NCBI GenBank assembly: GCA_945870465.1
Contig: CAMBSS010000027.1
Coordinates: forward strand, 1 to 32,245
Length of the DNA: 32,245 nucleotides
Direction: 5' to 3'
Origin: Bordetella parapertussis
GTDB taxonomy: Bacteria; Pseudomonadota; Gammaproteobacteria; Burkholderiales; SG8-41
Positions 1-7,986 of this stretch are shown here, piece by piece; within the stretch, counting starts at the first letter, position 1, and every line of letters begins with the position of its first letter. A program made the position numbers and the translations under genes. The notes below the pieces were generated by a model. That model searched no databases. It was not told where the DNA came from and saw only the letters and a list, made by a program, of their open reading frames with translations.

Positions 1-117
1 GCCGCGCCCGGGCACGCATAGCAAGCCGCTGGGCTTGTCGACGACGATCAGTTGCTCCGAGAGATGGAGAATGGCGAGCCCGCGATTTGCTGGCGGGTGG
101 TAGGGCGTGGATGGCAT
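1..117 (-). CDS. RluA-family RNA pseudouridine synthase, N-terminus only (partial at window edge)
   Basis: Only the first 39 codons are inside the window; the gene runs off the left edge on the minus strand. The translation begins MPSTPYHPP and contains LIVVDKPSGLLCVPGRG, the N-terminal strand of RluA-type pseudouridine synthases (E. coli RluA has VVNKPSGLLSVPGR). The family isomerises uridine to pseudouridine in 23S rRNA and, for RluA itself, in some tRNAs; the catalytic Asp (HRLD motif) lies outside the window. The start is the ATG at 117, as an ATG further upstream is in another frame. The PGR signature favours the RluA/TruC-like branch, but the exact target cannot be decided from 39 residues. 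Confidence 0.8.
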   Translation of the reverse strand, partial: MPSTPYHPPANRGLAILHLSEQLIVVDKPSGLLCVPGRG

Positions 118-305
118 GTTGCGGATTGTCTCATTGCCAGGAACCGGGGCGGACCATGCCAAAGCCCTGATCCGCTGACATGGGCGAGATTCATCAAGAG
201 AGTTCCGGAACCTGCGGCCGGATCGTAGCAGGCGACATTCTTGACCCTGTTTGGCGCGAGGCAAACAGTGTAACTTCTCGAACGGCGGGTGCAAGAAACT
301 TCCGA
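118..305. other. Intergenic stretch, nothing recognised
   Basis: This lies between the start of the pseudouridine synthase gene and the end of the Gfo/Idh/MocA gene. I see no RNA gene, clear promoter pair or hairpin terminator. An open frame on the plus strand beginning at 180 overlaps the oxidoreductase gene antisense and has no family features. Confidence 0.4.
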
Positions 306-1283
306 CTAGACGCTAATCTCCACTGCCTTCCCCGTCTCCACCGCAGCAACAATCCCTTCCAGCCCCGCGATCACATCCATCATCTGCGCGGTGGAAATCG
401 GATATTCAGACCTACCGTCGATCGCATCAGCGAATGCTTCGAGGTTCGTGCGCAACGCATTGACCGGCTCGAACGCCAGCCGCTCTACCTTGCCGCCGCT
501 CATGCGTAGAACCAGCTCGGTCGGTCCGGTCGCCTCAACCGACCCCTGGTTGCCGAAGACATGCACGCGCCAAAACAGCGGCGTCGCACGCACGCCGCAC
601 AGCACGCCGCTCACGTGGTTCGCGAATTCGAATGTGATCGAAAGCGTATCGAGCGATTCCGGCGGCGGGCGCTTCTGGATGTGCTGGGCGTTAACGCGGC
701 GCACCGGGCCGATGAGATTGACGAAAGCATCGAGCACGTGGATGCCGGTCGCGGTGATGCTACCGCCCGGCGCCTCGCCGGGGGATTCGCGCCAGCCGTA
801 GTGTAGTTTGTTGCTCGCGTTCTCGTTGCTGAAATGCCCTTCGACGTGCAGCACTTCGCCGAGCACGCCGCTGTCGACCACGCGCTTCATTTCCTGCATC
901 GACGGCCAGAAGCGCTTGTCCTGGCCGATGCCTAGCAATACGCCCGCCTTTTGACAAGCCTGCACCGCGCGCTCGGCATCTGCGCGCGTGAGCGCCAGCG
1001 GCTTCTCGCACAGCACTGCTTTGCCGGCCTGAGCCGCCGCGATGATCTGCGCGGGATGCAGTGAGTTCGGTGTCGCGAGCACAACCATTTTGATCGACGG
1101 GTCGGCGAGCAATTCGGCGTAGTCACTCGACAGGCGCAGGCCCTGTTTGTCGGCGAACTCTTTGACTTTCTCCGGATTCCGCACCACGCCGCGCGTGAAG
1201 CGCACCTTCTCGCTCACGCCCTGCACCGAGTTGACGTGGTTCTGTCCCCAGCGGCCAAGGCCGACTATTGCGGCGTCAAGCAT
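306..1283 (-). CDS. Gfo/Idh/MocA family NAD(P)-dependent oxidoreductase
   Basis: The 325-residue protein starts with a Rossmann fingerprint, AAIVGLGRWGQNH (residues 4-16), followed by ATPNSLHPAQ and the family signature CEKPLALT near residues 92-99, whose Lys is the usual catalytic residue. The C-terminal half contains GGSITATGIHVLDAFVNLIG, the typical alpha/beta substrate domain. Family members oxidise or reduce sugars, inositols or related hydroxy compounds with NAD(P); the substrate is not readable here. The length is normal and there is no signal peptide, so it should be cytoplasmic. The start is ATG at 1283 without an obvious Shine-Dalgarno. Repeat copy A lies upstream of it. It is monocistronic as far as can be seen. 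Confidence 0.9.
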   Translation of the reverse strand: MLDAAIVGLGRWGQNHVNSVQGVSEKVRFTRGVVRNPEKVKEFADKQGLRLSSDYAELLADPSIKMVVLATPNSLHPAQIIAAAQAGKAVLCEKPLALTRADAERAVQACQKAGVLLGIGQDKRFWPSMQEMKRVVDSGVLGEVLHVEGHFSNENASNKLHYGWRESPGEAPGGSITATGIHVLDAFVNLIGPVRRVNAQHIQKRPPPESLDTLSITFEFANHVSGVLCGVRATPLFWRVHVFGNQGSVEATGPTELVLRMSGGKVERLAFEPVNALRTNLEAFADAIDGRSEYPISTAQMMDVIAGLEGIVAAVETGKAVEISV

Positions 1284-1315
1284 CGTATGTAAAAGCGAGC
1301 TTAAATTTCATGCGT

Positions 1316-1455
1316 AACCGCCGATGAACGCCGATACGATCGAAAACAGGAGGGTCGATAACAGGCAGTATGCAAAAACACACGGGCAATACCATGATTG
1401 TCCTGTCGGTCATTACTTTGTTTTGCATCTGCGTAATCGGCGTTCATCGGCGGTT
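1316..1455. repeat. Palindromic intergenic repeat, copy A (short or degenerate)
   Basis: The ends form a perfect 20-bp inverted repeat: aaccgccgatgaacgccgat at 1316-1335 and its reverse complement at 1436-1455. The same arms occur in the other copies of this family (2519, 7751, 8992, 13183, 14454, 16234, 20424). The centre of copy A lacks the ATTACCC-type core of the long copies, so it is either a deleted or a different subtype. It fills the gap between the Gfo/Idh/MocA start (1283, minus) and the Bug gene stop (1482, minus). The hairpin could also act as a terminator for the Bug gene transcribed toward it. Confidence 0.85.
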
Positions 1456-1481
1456 AAAACCGTTCTGGATTTTTAAGCAAG

Positions 1482-2465
1482 TCACTCCGGCTTGATGCCG
1501 GCATCCTTGACGACTTTGGCGTAGCGCACGGTTTCGCTGCGAATAAAAGCGGTGAACTGCTCGGGCGTGCTCGTCATCGGTTCTATGCCTGCCGAGCCCA
1601 GCCGCTCTTTCATCTCGGGCGCGGTCAGCGCCTTGGTGAGCTCCGTATTGAGGCGCGTGATGATATCGCGCGGCGTTGCTGCCGGCGCGAGGATGCCGTA
1701 CCAGATCGGCACTTCGAAATTTTCGACGCCGGCTTCCGCGGCAGTCGGCGTCTCGGGGATCACCGGCGAGCGCTGCGATGACAACACCGCCAGCGCGCGC
1801 ACCTTGCCTGAAAGTATCTGGCTGGACGCCGCTGGCACTGCCATGATCAGCATATCAACTTCGCCACCAAGCAAGCCGACCAGCGCCTGTCCCGAACCCT
1901 TGTACGGCACGTGCACGAGGTTGATCTTCTCAAGGCTCTTCAACAACTCCGGCGCGAGGTGCGTGGTGGTGCCGACCCCGCCGGACCCGAAGTTGAGCTT
2001 GCCCGGGCTGCGGCGCGCGAGCTGTATCAATTCCTTCAGCGACTTCGCGGGCACCGAGGGATGCAGCAGCAATACATTCTGGATTAGCGCGACTTGCGAG
2101 ACCGGCGTCAGGTCTTTCGCTGGATCGTAGTTGAGTTTCGAATATAACGACGGGCTGATCGCGACCAGCGGCGAACTCAAAACTATCGTGTAGCCGTCGG
2201 GCGGCGCTTTCGCCGCGAGCTCGAGACCGAGATTGCCGCCGGCGCCGGGCCGGTTGTCGGCCACCACCTGCTGCCCGACCTGGTCGGACACTTTTTGCGC
2301 GATGGCACGCCCGAGGAGATCGGTAGGCCCGCCGGGCGGGAATGGAAATATCAGGCGTATCGTCTTCGCCGGGTAAGCTTGCGCCAGCACGCCACCCGCA
2401 CCGCAAACAAATAACGCCATTGCCATCACGGCAGACAAGCCTTTCACGCGCAGAAATCCAGGCAT
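1482..2465 (-). CDS. Bug/TctC family tripartite tricarboxylate transporter substrate-binding protein
   Basis: The 327-residue protein has a cleavable signal peptide ending near AQ (residues 28-29), then the Bug fold signatures PFPPGG at residues 41-46, DNRPGAGG at about 70-77 and PPDGYT at about 88-93. HVPYKGSGQA marks the second lobe. Bug proteins bind small carboxylates or other metabolites in the periplasm and deliver them to TctA/TctB membrane subunits. No tctA or tctB is in the window, so it is an orphan. The ATG at 2465 is preceded by a good GGAGGAG ribosome site. The start codon is 54 bp from the edge of repeat copy B. Confidence 0.93.
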   Translation of the reverse strand: MPGFLRVKGLSAVMAMALFVCGAGGVLAQAYPAKTIRLIFPFPPGGPTDLLGRAIAQKVSDQVGQQVVADNRPGAGGNLGLELAAKAPPDGYTIVLSSPLVAISPSLYSKLNYDPAKDLTPVSQVALIQNVLLLHPSVPAKSLKELIQLARRSPGKLNFGSGGVGTTTHLAPELLKSLEKINLVHVPYKGSGQALVGLLGGEVDMLIMAVPAASSQILSGKVRALAVLSSQRSPVIPETPTAAEAGVENFEVPIWYGILAPAATPRDIITRLNTELTKALTAPEMKERLGSAGIEPMTSTPEQFTAFIRSETVRYAKVVKDAGIKPE

Positions 2466-2518
2466 AGCTCCTCCGATGTTGTTTTTTAATACCGGCAGCG
2501 GTCGGCGTCATCGTAATT

Positions 2519-2737
2519 AGAATTCATCTCAAACATACAACGCAGACAAGTAACCGCCGATAGACGCCGATTAACGCCGATATAATTGGTGATGAGTGAA
2601 GGGTAATGGGTAATGAGTTAAAGATAAGTTACGCATTGCCCTTTGCCCATTCCTCATTGCAATTTGAACTGTTTTCGAGCTTATCTGCGTTCATCCGCGT
2701 TCATCGGCGGTTCCAAACTGTTTTTAAGATAGCTTCT
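2519..2737 (-). repeat. Palindromic MITE-like repeat, copy B (full length, inverted orientation)
   Basis: This about 219-bp element runs from agaattcatctc to agcttct, with flanking TA on both sides (TAGAA...TTCTA). The arms lie at about 2552-2580 and 2690-2712: the left has three decamer units (accgccgatag, acgccgatta, acgccgatat), the right the complementary series. The core contains gggtaatgggtaatgag and gcattgccctttgcccat, which pair imperfectly. It is the reverse complement of copies C, G and H. It occupies most of the 379-bp gap between divergent Bug genes (2465 minus, 2845 plus). The remaining flanks (2466-2518, 2738-2844) must hold both promoters, but I recognise no strong -35/-10 pair. 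Confidence 0.9.
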
Positions 2738-2844
2738 AGCATTGTGTCATAACCGCGCGCGGGCTTTCAGAATCTGCAAACTGCGAATGTGCTACCATTT
2801 TTGCCTCCGCCCGCATTCAATAATCCCGCCGCAAAAGGCAATCC

Positions 2845-3822
2845 ATGTCCGGCATGCGCACTGCGCTATATGTATTGGCTGTTTTACTGACGTCCGCCGC
2901 CAGCGTATCGGCATGGGCACAGGGCTATCCGGCGAAAACGGTGCGCGTGATCGTCCCCTACCCGCCCGGCGGCGGCAACGACATCATCGCGCGCGCGGTC
3001 ACCGATGAACTGACCAAACGCACCGGCCAGCAGTTTTTCGTCGATAACCGCCCCGGCGCCAGCACCATCATAGGCGCCGAGCTGGCGGCAAAGGCGCCGC
3101 CCGACGGCTACACGCTGTTCGTCTCCAGTCAGACGACGCTCGCCATCGTGCCCAACCTCAAAAGCAAAGTGCCGTACGATCCGCTGCGCGATTTCGAGCC
3201 TGTATCGATGCTGGCCACGCAGCCGTACCTGCTGGTCGTTCACCCTTCTCTGCCCGTGCGCACCGTGAAGGAACTCATCGCACTTGCCAAATCGCGTCCC
3301 GGCAAAATTATCTATGGGTCGTCAGGCATAGGCACCGGCGGCCATTTGTCGACCGAGCTGTTCAAGTCGATGGCGCAGGTCGATATCGTGCACGTTCCGT
3401 ACAAAGGCGGCGCGCAGGCGGCCACCGATCTCATGGGCGGCCATGTATCTCTGATGTTCGCCACGATGAGTTCGGTGTACCAGCAGGCGATGAACGGAAA
3501 ATTGAGGGCGGTCGCCATCACCTCCGCAAAACGTTCGCCGGCGGCGCCCAACGTGCCGACGGTCGCCGAAAGCGGCATAACCGGTTTTGAAACCGTGCAG
3601 TGGATCGCGATGTCGGCGCCGCGCGGCACTCCCAAGGCAGTTATCGACCGCCTCAACACCGAACTGATCGCCGGCAACAACTCTCCCGTACTGCGCGAAC
3701 GCCTCTCGTCGCAAGGTTACGATCCCGAAGTGTCCACGCCGCAGCAACTTGCCGATTACATCAAGGTCGAGCACGCGCGCTTCGGCAAACTGATCCGTTC
3801 GATAGGAATGAAAGATGAATAA
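2845..3822 (+). CDS. Bug/TctC family substrate-binding protein (first gene of the 2845-7725 cluster)
   Basis: A 325-residue secreted protein. The signal peptide runs to about residue 26 (SVSAWAQ), followed by YPAKTVRVIVPYPPGGG (PPGG at 40-43), DNRPGAS, PPDGYT and HVPYKGGAQAA. The length and motif order are standard for the family; it should bind a carboxylate-like ligand in the periplasm. The start at 2845 has AAAAGG at 2833-2838. The last 8 bp overlap the next gene, a DctP-like protein, so the two are almost certainly co-transcribed and translationally coupled. That pairs binding proteins of two unrelated transporter classes (TTT and TRAP) without either class's membrane subunits. Confidence 0.93.
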   Translation: MSGMRTALYVLAVLLTSAASVSAWAQGYPAKTVRVIVPYPPGGGNDIIARAVTDELTKRTGQQFFVDNRPGASTIIGAELAAKAPPDGYTLFVSSQTTLAIVPNLKSKVPYDPLRDFEPVSMLATQPYLLVVHPSLPVRTVKELIALAKSRPGKIIYGSSGIGTGGHLSTELFKSMAQVDIVHVPYKGGAQAATDLMGGHVSLMFATMSSVYQQAMNGKLRAVAITSAKRSPAAPNVPTVAESGITGFETVQWIAMSAPRGTPKAVIDRLNTELIAGNNSPVLRERLSSQGYDPEVSTPQQLADYIKVEHARFGKLIRSIGMKDE

Positions 3823-4738
3823 AGTTTTTCAGATTTGCATGGGCGGCTACGGCCCGCCCACCACCACGCACAGCCGTGCAATCAAAATGATGGGCGACCG
3901 CCTGATCGCGCAATTCGGCGACAAAGTCGATATCAAGTACGTGTGGAACGTGATGGATTTCGGCTACGAGGCCGAGGAAGTGCTGTGGATGAGCGAACGC
4001 GGATTGTTGACGCTCGCCTACCAGTCCACCAGCTATCTGACCGAGCGCGTGCCGGAACTCGAATTCGCCGACCTGCCTTTCCTGTTCGCGAGCCTGGATG
4101 AAGCGCGTACTGCAATGGACGGCGCGCTGGGCGCTTACCTGAGCCGCAAAATCGAAGAACGCATTCCGGACTATTACATGCTCGGCTATTTCGAGAACGG
4201 CTACCGCCACGTGTCGAACCGGCTGCGCGCGGTGCATATGCCCGCCGACATGCGCGGCATGAAAATCCGCTCGCTGCCGAGCCAGATGCACGCGCGCACC
4301 TACGAATTGCTGGGCGCGACGCCTCTGATCATGGACCTCAAGCCAGCCATTGCCGCGATCAAGGCGGGCGAAATCGATGCGCAGGAGAACCCGCTGGCGA
4401 ACAGCGTCGACTACGACGTGCACAAATTTCACCGCTATCACACGCTCACCGGCCACAGTTATCTCTCGCGCGGCATCTACTGCAACCGCGCGGCGTTCGA
4501 GAGCTGGCCCGCGGCGCTGCAGACCGCGATGAAAGAAGCGACGCGTGTAGCCATCCTCGCGCAGCGCGAACTCGCTGTGCGCGAGGAAGACATCGCGCGC
4601 CAGACTATTCTGGACGCAGACGGCGAAGTCGTCGAACTGACGCCGGCTGAGCGCGCCGCTTTCGTCAACGCGGTGAAGCCGCTGCACGATGAAGCACGCG
4701 GCCGCTTCGGCGAAGCGTTCGCTTTGCTGGGAAAATAG
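3815..4738 (+). CDS. TRAP-type DctP-like solute-binding protein without a signal peptide
   Basis: The 307-residue protein matches the DctP fold along its length: THSRAIKMMGDRL at the N-terminal helix, DLPFLFASLDEAR, then MRGMKIRSLPSQMHARTYE with the conserved carboxylate-binding Arg, LGATPLIMD, and a domain around IDAQENPLANSV. DctP proteins normally work in the periplasm with DctQM. Here translation starts MNKVFQICMGGYGPP, essentially at the mature domain, with no hydrophobic leader. The ATG at 3815 has AGGAA at 3804-3808 and overlaps the upstream Bug gene by 8 bp, so an upstream start with a leader in this frame is unlikely. It is either cytosolic and repurposed as a sensor or binding protein, or exported unusually. 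No dctQ or dctM is nearby. Confidence 0.88.
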   Translation: MNKVFQICMGGYGPPTTTHSRAIKMMGDRLIAQFGDKVDIKYVWNVMDFGYEAEEVLWMSERGLLTLAYQSTSYLTERVPELEFADLPFLFASLDEARTAMDGALGAYLSRKIEERIPDYYMLGYFENGYRHVSNRLRAVHMPADMRGMKIRSLPSQMHARTYELLGATPLIMDLKPAIAAIKAGEIDAQENPLANSVDYDVHKFHRYHTLTGHSYLSRGIYCNRAAFESWPAALQTAMKEATRVAILAQRELAVREEDIARQTILDADGEVVELTPAERAAFVNAVKPLHDEARGRFGEAFALLGK

Positions 4739-4777
4739 CGCTTGCGATATTTAAACTTACAAGGAAAGAAACCTAAT

Positions 4778-5740
4778 TTGTTCCGCCCTTACCGCTGGTC
4801 AGCACTGCTTCTCATCGCCGCCGCCATGCCGGCCGCTGCGCAAAACTATCCCGAACGTCCCATCCGCATCGTGGTGCCGTTCCCACCCGGCGGCGTGGTC
4901 GACCTGATCGGCCGCGACATCGCCCAGCGTTTCAACGCGCGCTGGGGCCAGGCTGCCATCGTCGACAACCGCGCGGGCGCCAACGGCAACATCGGCGTGG
5001 AACTCGCGGCCAGGGCAAAACCGGACGGCTATACGCTGCTCGTTTCGCCGGCGAACATCGCCATCAGCGTGCCGCTGTACAAGAAGCTCGGGTACGATCT
5101 GTTCAAAGATCTGACGCCCATCACGCTGCTCGCCACCAGCCCGTACATATTGGTCACGGCGCCGACCCTGCCCGTCAAATCCGTCGCCGACCTTATCGCA
5201 CTGGCGCGCAAAAGGCCGGAGCAGGTCATCATGGCTTCGTCGGGCACCGGCAGTGCCGGACACCTGGCGGGTGAACTCCTGCAAAACGCCGCCAGCATCA
5301 AGCTGACGCATGTGCCGTACAAAGGACAGGTCGTCGCAATGATCGACGTCATGAGCGGCCAATGCTCGATGATCTTCGCCACGGTGACCACCGTCACGCC
5401 CCACCTCACTGACGGCCGTATCAAGGTGCTCGCCGTCGCCACCCAAAAGCGTTCCGCGATCCTGCCCAATGTGCCGACGATCGCGGAATCCGGTTACCCG
5501 GGATTCAATATCGGCGCATGGCACGGCTTCTTCACGCCGGCGGGCACGCCGCCCGAGATCAACGCGAAGCTGCACGAAGAACTCATGCGCTTCGTGAAAT
5601 CACCGGAAGCGCAGAAAACCTATCAGCAGCAGGGCGTCGAGCTGACCGGCAGCACGCCCGAAGCATTCACCAAATTCCTGCACTCCGAAGTCGCGCAATA
5701 CGAGCAGGCCATCCGCAAAGCCAACGTCCAGCCCGAGTAA
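4778..5740 (+). CDS. Bug/TctC family substrate-binding protein (TTG start)
   Basis: The frame is open from 4742, but the best start is the TTG at 4778: AAGGAAAG at 4761-4768 sits 9 nt upstream, and translation from there gives an ideal leader (RPYRWSALLLIAAAMPAAAQ, cleavage near residue 21-22). The mature part shows YPERPIRIVVPFPPGG, DNRAGANGNIG, KPDGYT and HVPYKGQ. The protein is 320 residues from this start, normal for the family. It lies 39 bp after the DctP-like gene and 38 bp before the hydrolase and is presumably in the same operon. A start at TTG 4742 would add a 12-residue polar extension and is less likely. Confidence 0.92.
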   Translation: MFRPYRWSALLLIAAAMPAAAQNYPERPIRIVVPFPPGGVVDLIGRDIAQRFNARWGQAAIVDNRAGANGNIGVELAARAKPDGYTLLVSPANIAISVPLYKKLGYDLFKDLTPITLLATSPYILVTAPTLPVKSVADLIALARKRPEQVIMASSGTGSAGHLAGELLQNAASIKLTHVPYKGQVVAMIDVMSGQCSMIFATVTTVTPHLTDGRIKVLAVATQKRSAILPNVPTIAESGYPGFNIGAWHGFFTPAGTPPEINAKLHEELMRFVKSPEAQKTYQQQGVELTGSTPEAFTKFLHSEVAQYEQAIRKANVQPE

Positions 5741-5778
5741 TTTCCGGCGCGGACCGAATGCAATCGAAGGAACGTCGC

Positions 5779-6618
5779 ATGAAACATGTGTTCAGCAAGA
5801 TGCAGGTCGGCGATATCAACATCAATTACGAACTCGCCGACTACACCGCGCCATGGCGCACCGACGAGCCCGAGACCTTCCTGCTCTATCACGGTTATTC
5901 GCGCAACATGCTGTTCTGGGAGCAATGGGTTCCGCTGCTCGCAGCCCACTATCGCGTGCTGCGCTTCGATGCGCGCGGTTGCGGCGAATCGTCCCTGCCG
6001 CCCGCCGGCACCATGACGTTCGATGAGCTGGTCGGCGATTCGCTTGGCCTGATGGACAAGCTCGGCATCCGCCGCGCGCACTGGGTCGGTGAATCGTCCG
6101 GCGGCATCGCCGGCCTCGCGTTCGCGCTGGCGCATCCCGACCGCCTGCATACGCTGACGGTGTGCGATACGCCGTTCAAGCGTCCCGCGAATATTGCCGC
6201 CACATACACGGTTGGTGAAGCGGACCGCGCCGCCGCCTTCGCCAAATACGGCGTCGGCGGCTGGTGCCGCAAAACGCTTTCCTACCGAATCGACACCACC
6301 AAAGCGTCGCCCGAGCTGTGCGAATGGTACATCGCGCAGATGGACCGCACGCCGGTGCCGGTCGCGGTGGAAAAAGAAAAAATGATCGGCCGCGGCGACT
6401 TCTGGCCGCTGCTGCCCGGCATCAAGGTGCCGACGCTGATCCTCGCCGGACAAAAGAGTCCGCTGGCGGAAGAGGAAAAAATGAAAGCGATGCAGCAGCA
6501 TATGCCGCAGGCGAAGCTCGTCACCTTCGAAGGCTACGGGCACGGCATCAACCTGCTGGCACCCGAACGCTGCGTGAGCGAAATCCGTCAATTCGTCGAT
6601 GCGCAGCGACAAAGGTAG
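5779..6618 (+). CDS. Alpha/beta hydrolase
   Basis: The 279-residue cytoplasmic protein has the alpha/beta-hydrolase order: oxyanion HGYSRNMLFW (H38-G39), FDARGCGES at 63-71, nucleophile elbow G-E-S-S-G at 104-108 (Ser106), and the C-terminal GYGHGINL with the catalytic His. The loop where the acid is expected reads LILAGQKSPLAEEE instead of the common GxxD, so the acid may be a Glu or sit elsewhere. It resembles 3-oxoadipate enol-lactonase/esterase-type enzymes, but the substrate is unknown. The start at 5779 is chosen for GAAGGA at 5766-5771. ATG 5758 is the in-frame alternative. Co-directional with the preceding binding proteins, so it may act on their ligand. Confidence 0.88.
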   Translation: MKHVFSKMQVGDININYELADYTAPWRTDEPETFLLYHGYSRNMLFWEQWVPLLAAHYRVLRFDARGCGESSLPPAGTMTFDELVGDSLGLMDKLGIRRAHWVGESSGGIAGLAFALAHPDRLHTLTVCDTPFKRPANIAATYTVGEADRAAAFAKYGVGGWCRKTLSYRIDTTKASPELCEWYIAQMDRTPVPVAVEKEKMIGRGDFWPLLPGIKVPTLILAGQKSPLAEEEKMKAMQQHMPQAKLVTFEGYGHGINLLAPERCVSEIRQFVDAQRQR

Positions 6619-6705
6619 AATGAAACCTCGGCACTAATTCAAATCAGGCGATCCGGCCGGCAGGCACTGCCGCACAGACCGGACGCCATCCAGGGAGGAG
6701 CAAGC

Positions 6706-7725
6706 ATGGCGCTGGGCCCGCACAAAATCGAATACGAAGTGATCGCAGGCTGGGAGCAAATGCCGGAAGGCTGGAGCTTCATCGAAGTCGCGGGCGTGGC
6801 GTGCGATTCGCGCGACAACGTCTACGTGTTCAACCGCGGCGAGCACCCGATGATAGTGTTCGACAAGGAAGGCAAGTTCCTCAACGCATGGGGCGCAGGC
6901 GCCTTTGTGGGCCCGCACGGCATTTTTATCGACCACAACGACCAGCTGTGGCTTGCCGACGACAAGAACCACGTCGTCCACAAGTACACGCCCGACGGCA
7001 AGAAGCTGATGACCATAGGCGAGCCGGGTAAAAGCGCCGATACGGGCTACAAGATCGGCGAAAGCCCGGTCAAGAAAGCCGCCGGCCCGTTCAACCGGGT
7101 GACCAACGTCGCGGTGCTGCCGAGCGGCGATATGTACATAGCCGACGGTTACGGCAACGCGCGCGTTCACAAATATTCTGCCGAGGGCAAGCTGCTGTTC
7201 TCCTGGGGGGAACCAGGCCGCGGACCGGGCCAGTTCATTTTGCCGCACGGCATCGCCGTGGACAGCGCGGGACTGGTCTACGTCGCCGACCGCGAAAATT
7301 CGCGCGTGCAGATTTTTTCTCCCGCCGGTGAATATTTGCGCGAGTGGACTTTCGTCAACCGCCCTTACGACATTTTCATCGATGACCAGGACATGCTGCA
7401 CATCGCCGAAGGCGGCTTCCTCAACTACATGCACAAACGCTCCGAAGGGCCGCTGCCCAAGCACGACCAGACCATGATCTGCCCGCCGGAAGGCCATGCG
7501 CCGATCGCGCGCGTGACGGTGTGCGACCCCGACGGCAAGATCGCGGCGCAAATCGGCGGAGAAAATCCCATTCTGCCCGGCAATTTTGTCGCACCGCACG
7601 GCATTTGGGCCGACAGCCGCGGCGATTTCTACGTGGGCGAAGTCTGCAAGCAGGCCGGCGCCGTCAAGCGCATGGCGCCGCTGAAGCCCCACGCGTTCCA
7701 GAAATTCCGCCGCCGCGCGGGCTGA
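6706..7725 (+). CDS. NHL-repeat six-bladed beta-propeller protein (peptidylglycine amidating lyase-like)
   Basis: The 339-residue protein consists of about five or six NHL-type blades. Recognisable ones are VACDSRDNVYVFNRG, GPHGIFIDHNDQLWLADD, VAVLPSGDMYIADGYGNARV, LPHGIAVDSAGLVYVADREN and APHGIWADSRGDFYVGEV, each ending in a G-rich turn. This is the fold of peptidyl-alpha-hydroxyglycine alpha-amidating lyase and of many bacterial propellers; bacterial members often have no proven reaction. No signal peptide is seen, so it is probably cytoplasmic. GGGAGGAG directly upstream supports the ATG at 6706. It lies 87 bp after the hydrolase and is probably the last gene of the 2845-7725 cluster. Repeat copy C follows. 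Confidence 0.85.
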   Translation: MALGPHKIEYEVIAGWEQMPEGWSFIEVAGVACDSRDNVYVFNRGEHPMIVFDKEGKFLNAWGAGAFVGPHGIFIDHNDQLWLADDKNHVVHKYTPDGKKLMTIGEPGKSADTGYKIGESPVKKAAGPFNRVTNVAVLPSGDMYIADGYGNARVHKYSAEGKLLFSWGEPGRGPGQFILPHGIAVDSAGLVYVADRENSRVQIFSPAGEYLREWTFVNRPYDIFIDDQDMLHIAEGGFLNYMHKRSEGPLPKHDQTMICPPEGHAPIARVTVCDPDGKIAAQIGGENPILPGNFVAPHGIWADSRGDFYVGEVCKQAGAVKRMAPLKPHAFQKFRRRAG

Positions 7726-7750
7726 TGCGCGGCAACGGTCGCCAACACCA

Positions 7751-7964
7751 AGAGCTGCCTCAAAAACAGTTTGGAACCGCGGATGAACGCAGATAAGATC
7801 GAAAACAGTTCAAATTGCAATGAGGAATGGGCAAAGGGCAATGCGTAACTTATCTTTAACTCATTACCCATTACCCATTACCCTTCGCTCATCACCAATT
7901 ACATCGGCGTTAATCGGCGTTCATCGGCGGTTGCTTGCCGGTGTTGTATTTTTGAGATGAGTTC
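7751..7964 (+). repeat. Palindromic MITE-like repeat, copy C (reference orientation)
   Basis: This about 214-bp copy runs from agagctgcctcaaaaac to ttttgagatgagttc. The arms are at 7775-7799 and about 7900-7932, the latter with three decamer units. The core has three consecutive ATTACCC-type heptamers where copies B, G and H have two. It lies between the NHL gene stop and a Bug gene; its right end is 22 bp from that gene's start, so the repeat contributes most of the upstream leader. The flanking TA found with copies B and F is not evident here. Confidence 0.9.
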
Positions 7965-7986
7965 AAAAAAATCAGGAGGAGCAGGT

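Noticed and set aside
2540..2720. CRISPR-like array from repeated CGCCGAT units
   Set aside because: Units are contiguous decamers inside palindromic arms with no spacers of constant length and no cas genes nearby.
3761..4687. Long minus-strand open frame antisense to the DctP-like gene
   Set aside because: Arg/His/Val-rich shadow of high-GC coding on the plus strand; no motifs, while the plus-strand frame matches the DctP family throughout.
5623..6612. Long minus-strand open frame antisense to the alpha/beta hydrolase
   Set aside because: Composition typical of an antisense shadow; the plus strand has a complete catalytic motif set and a ribosome site.
6634..7692. 352-codon minus-strand frame opposite the NHL-repeat gene
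   Set aside because: Repetitive HVDIVAR-like composition arises from reading the NHL repeats backwards; no start signals.
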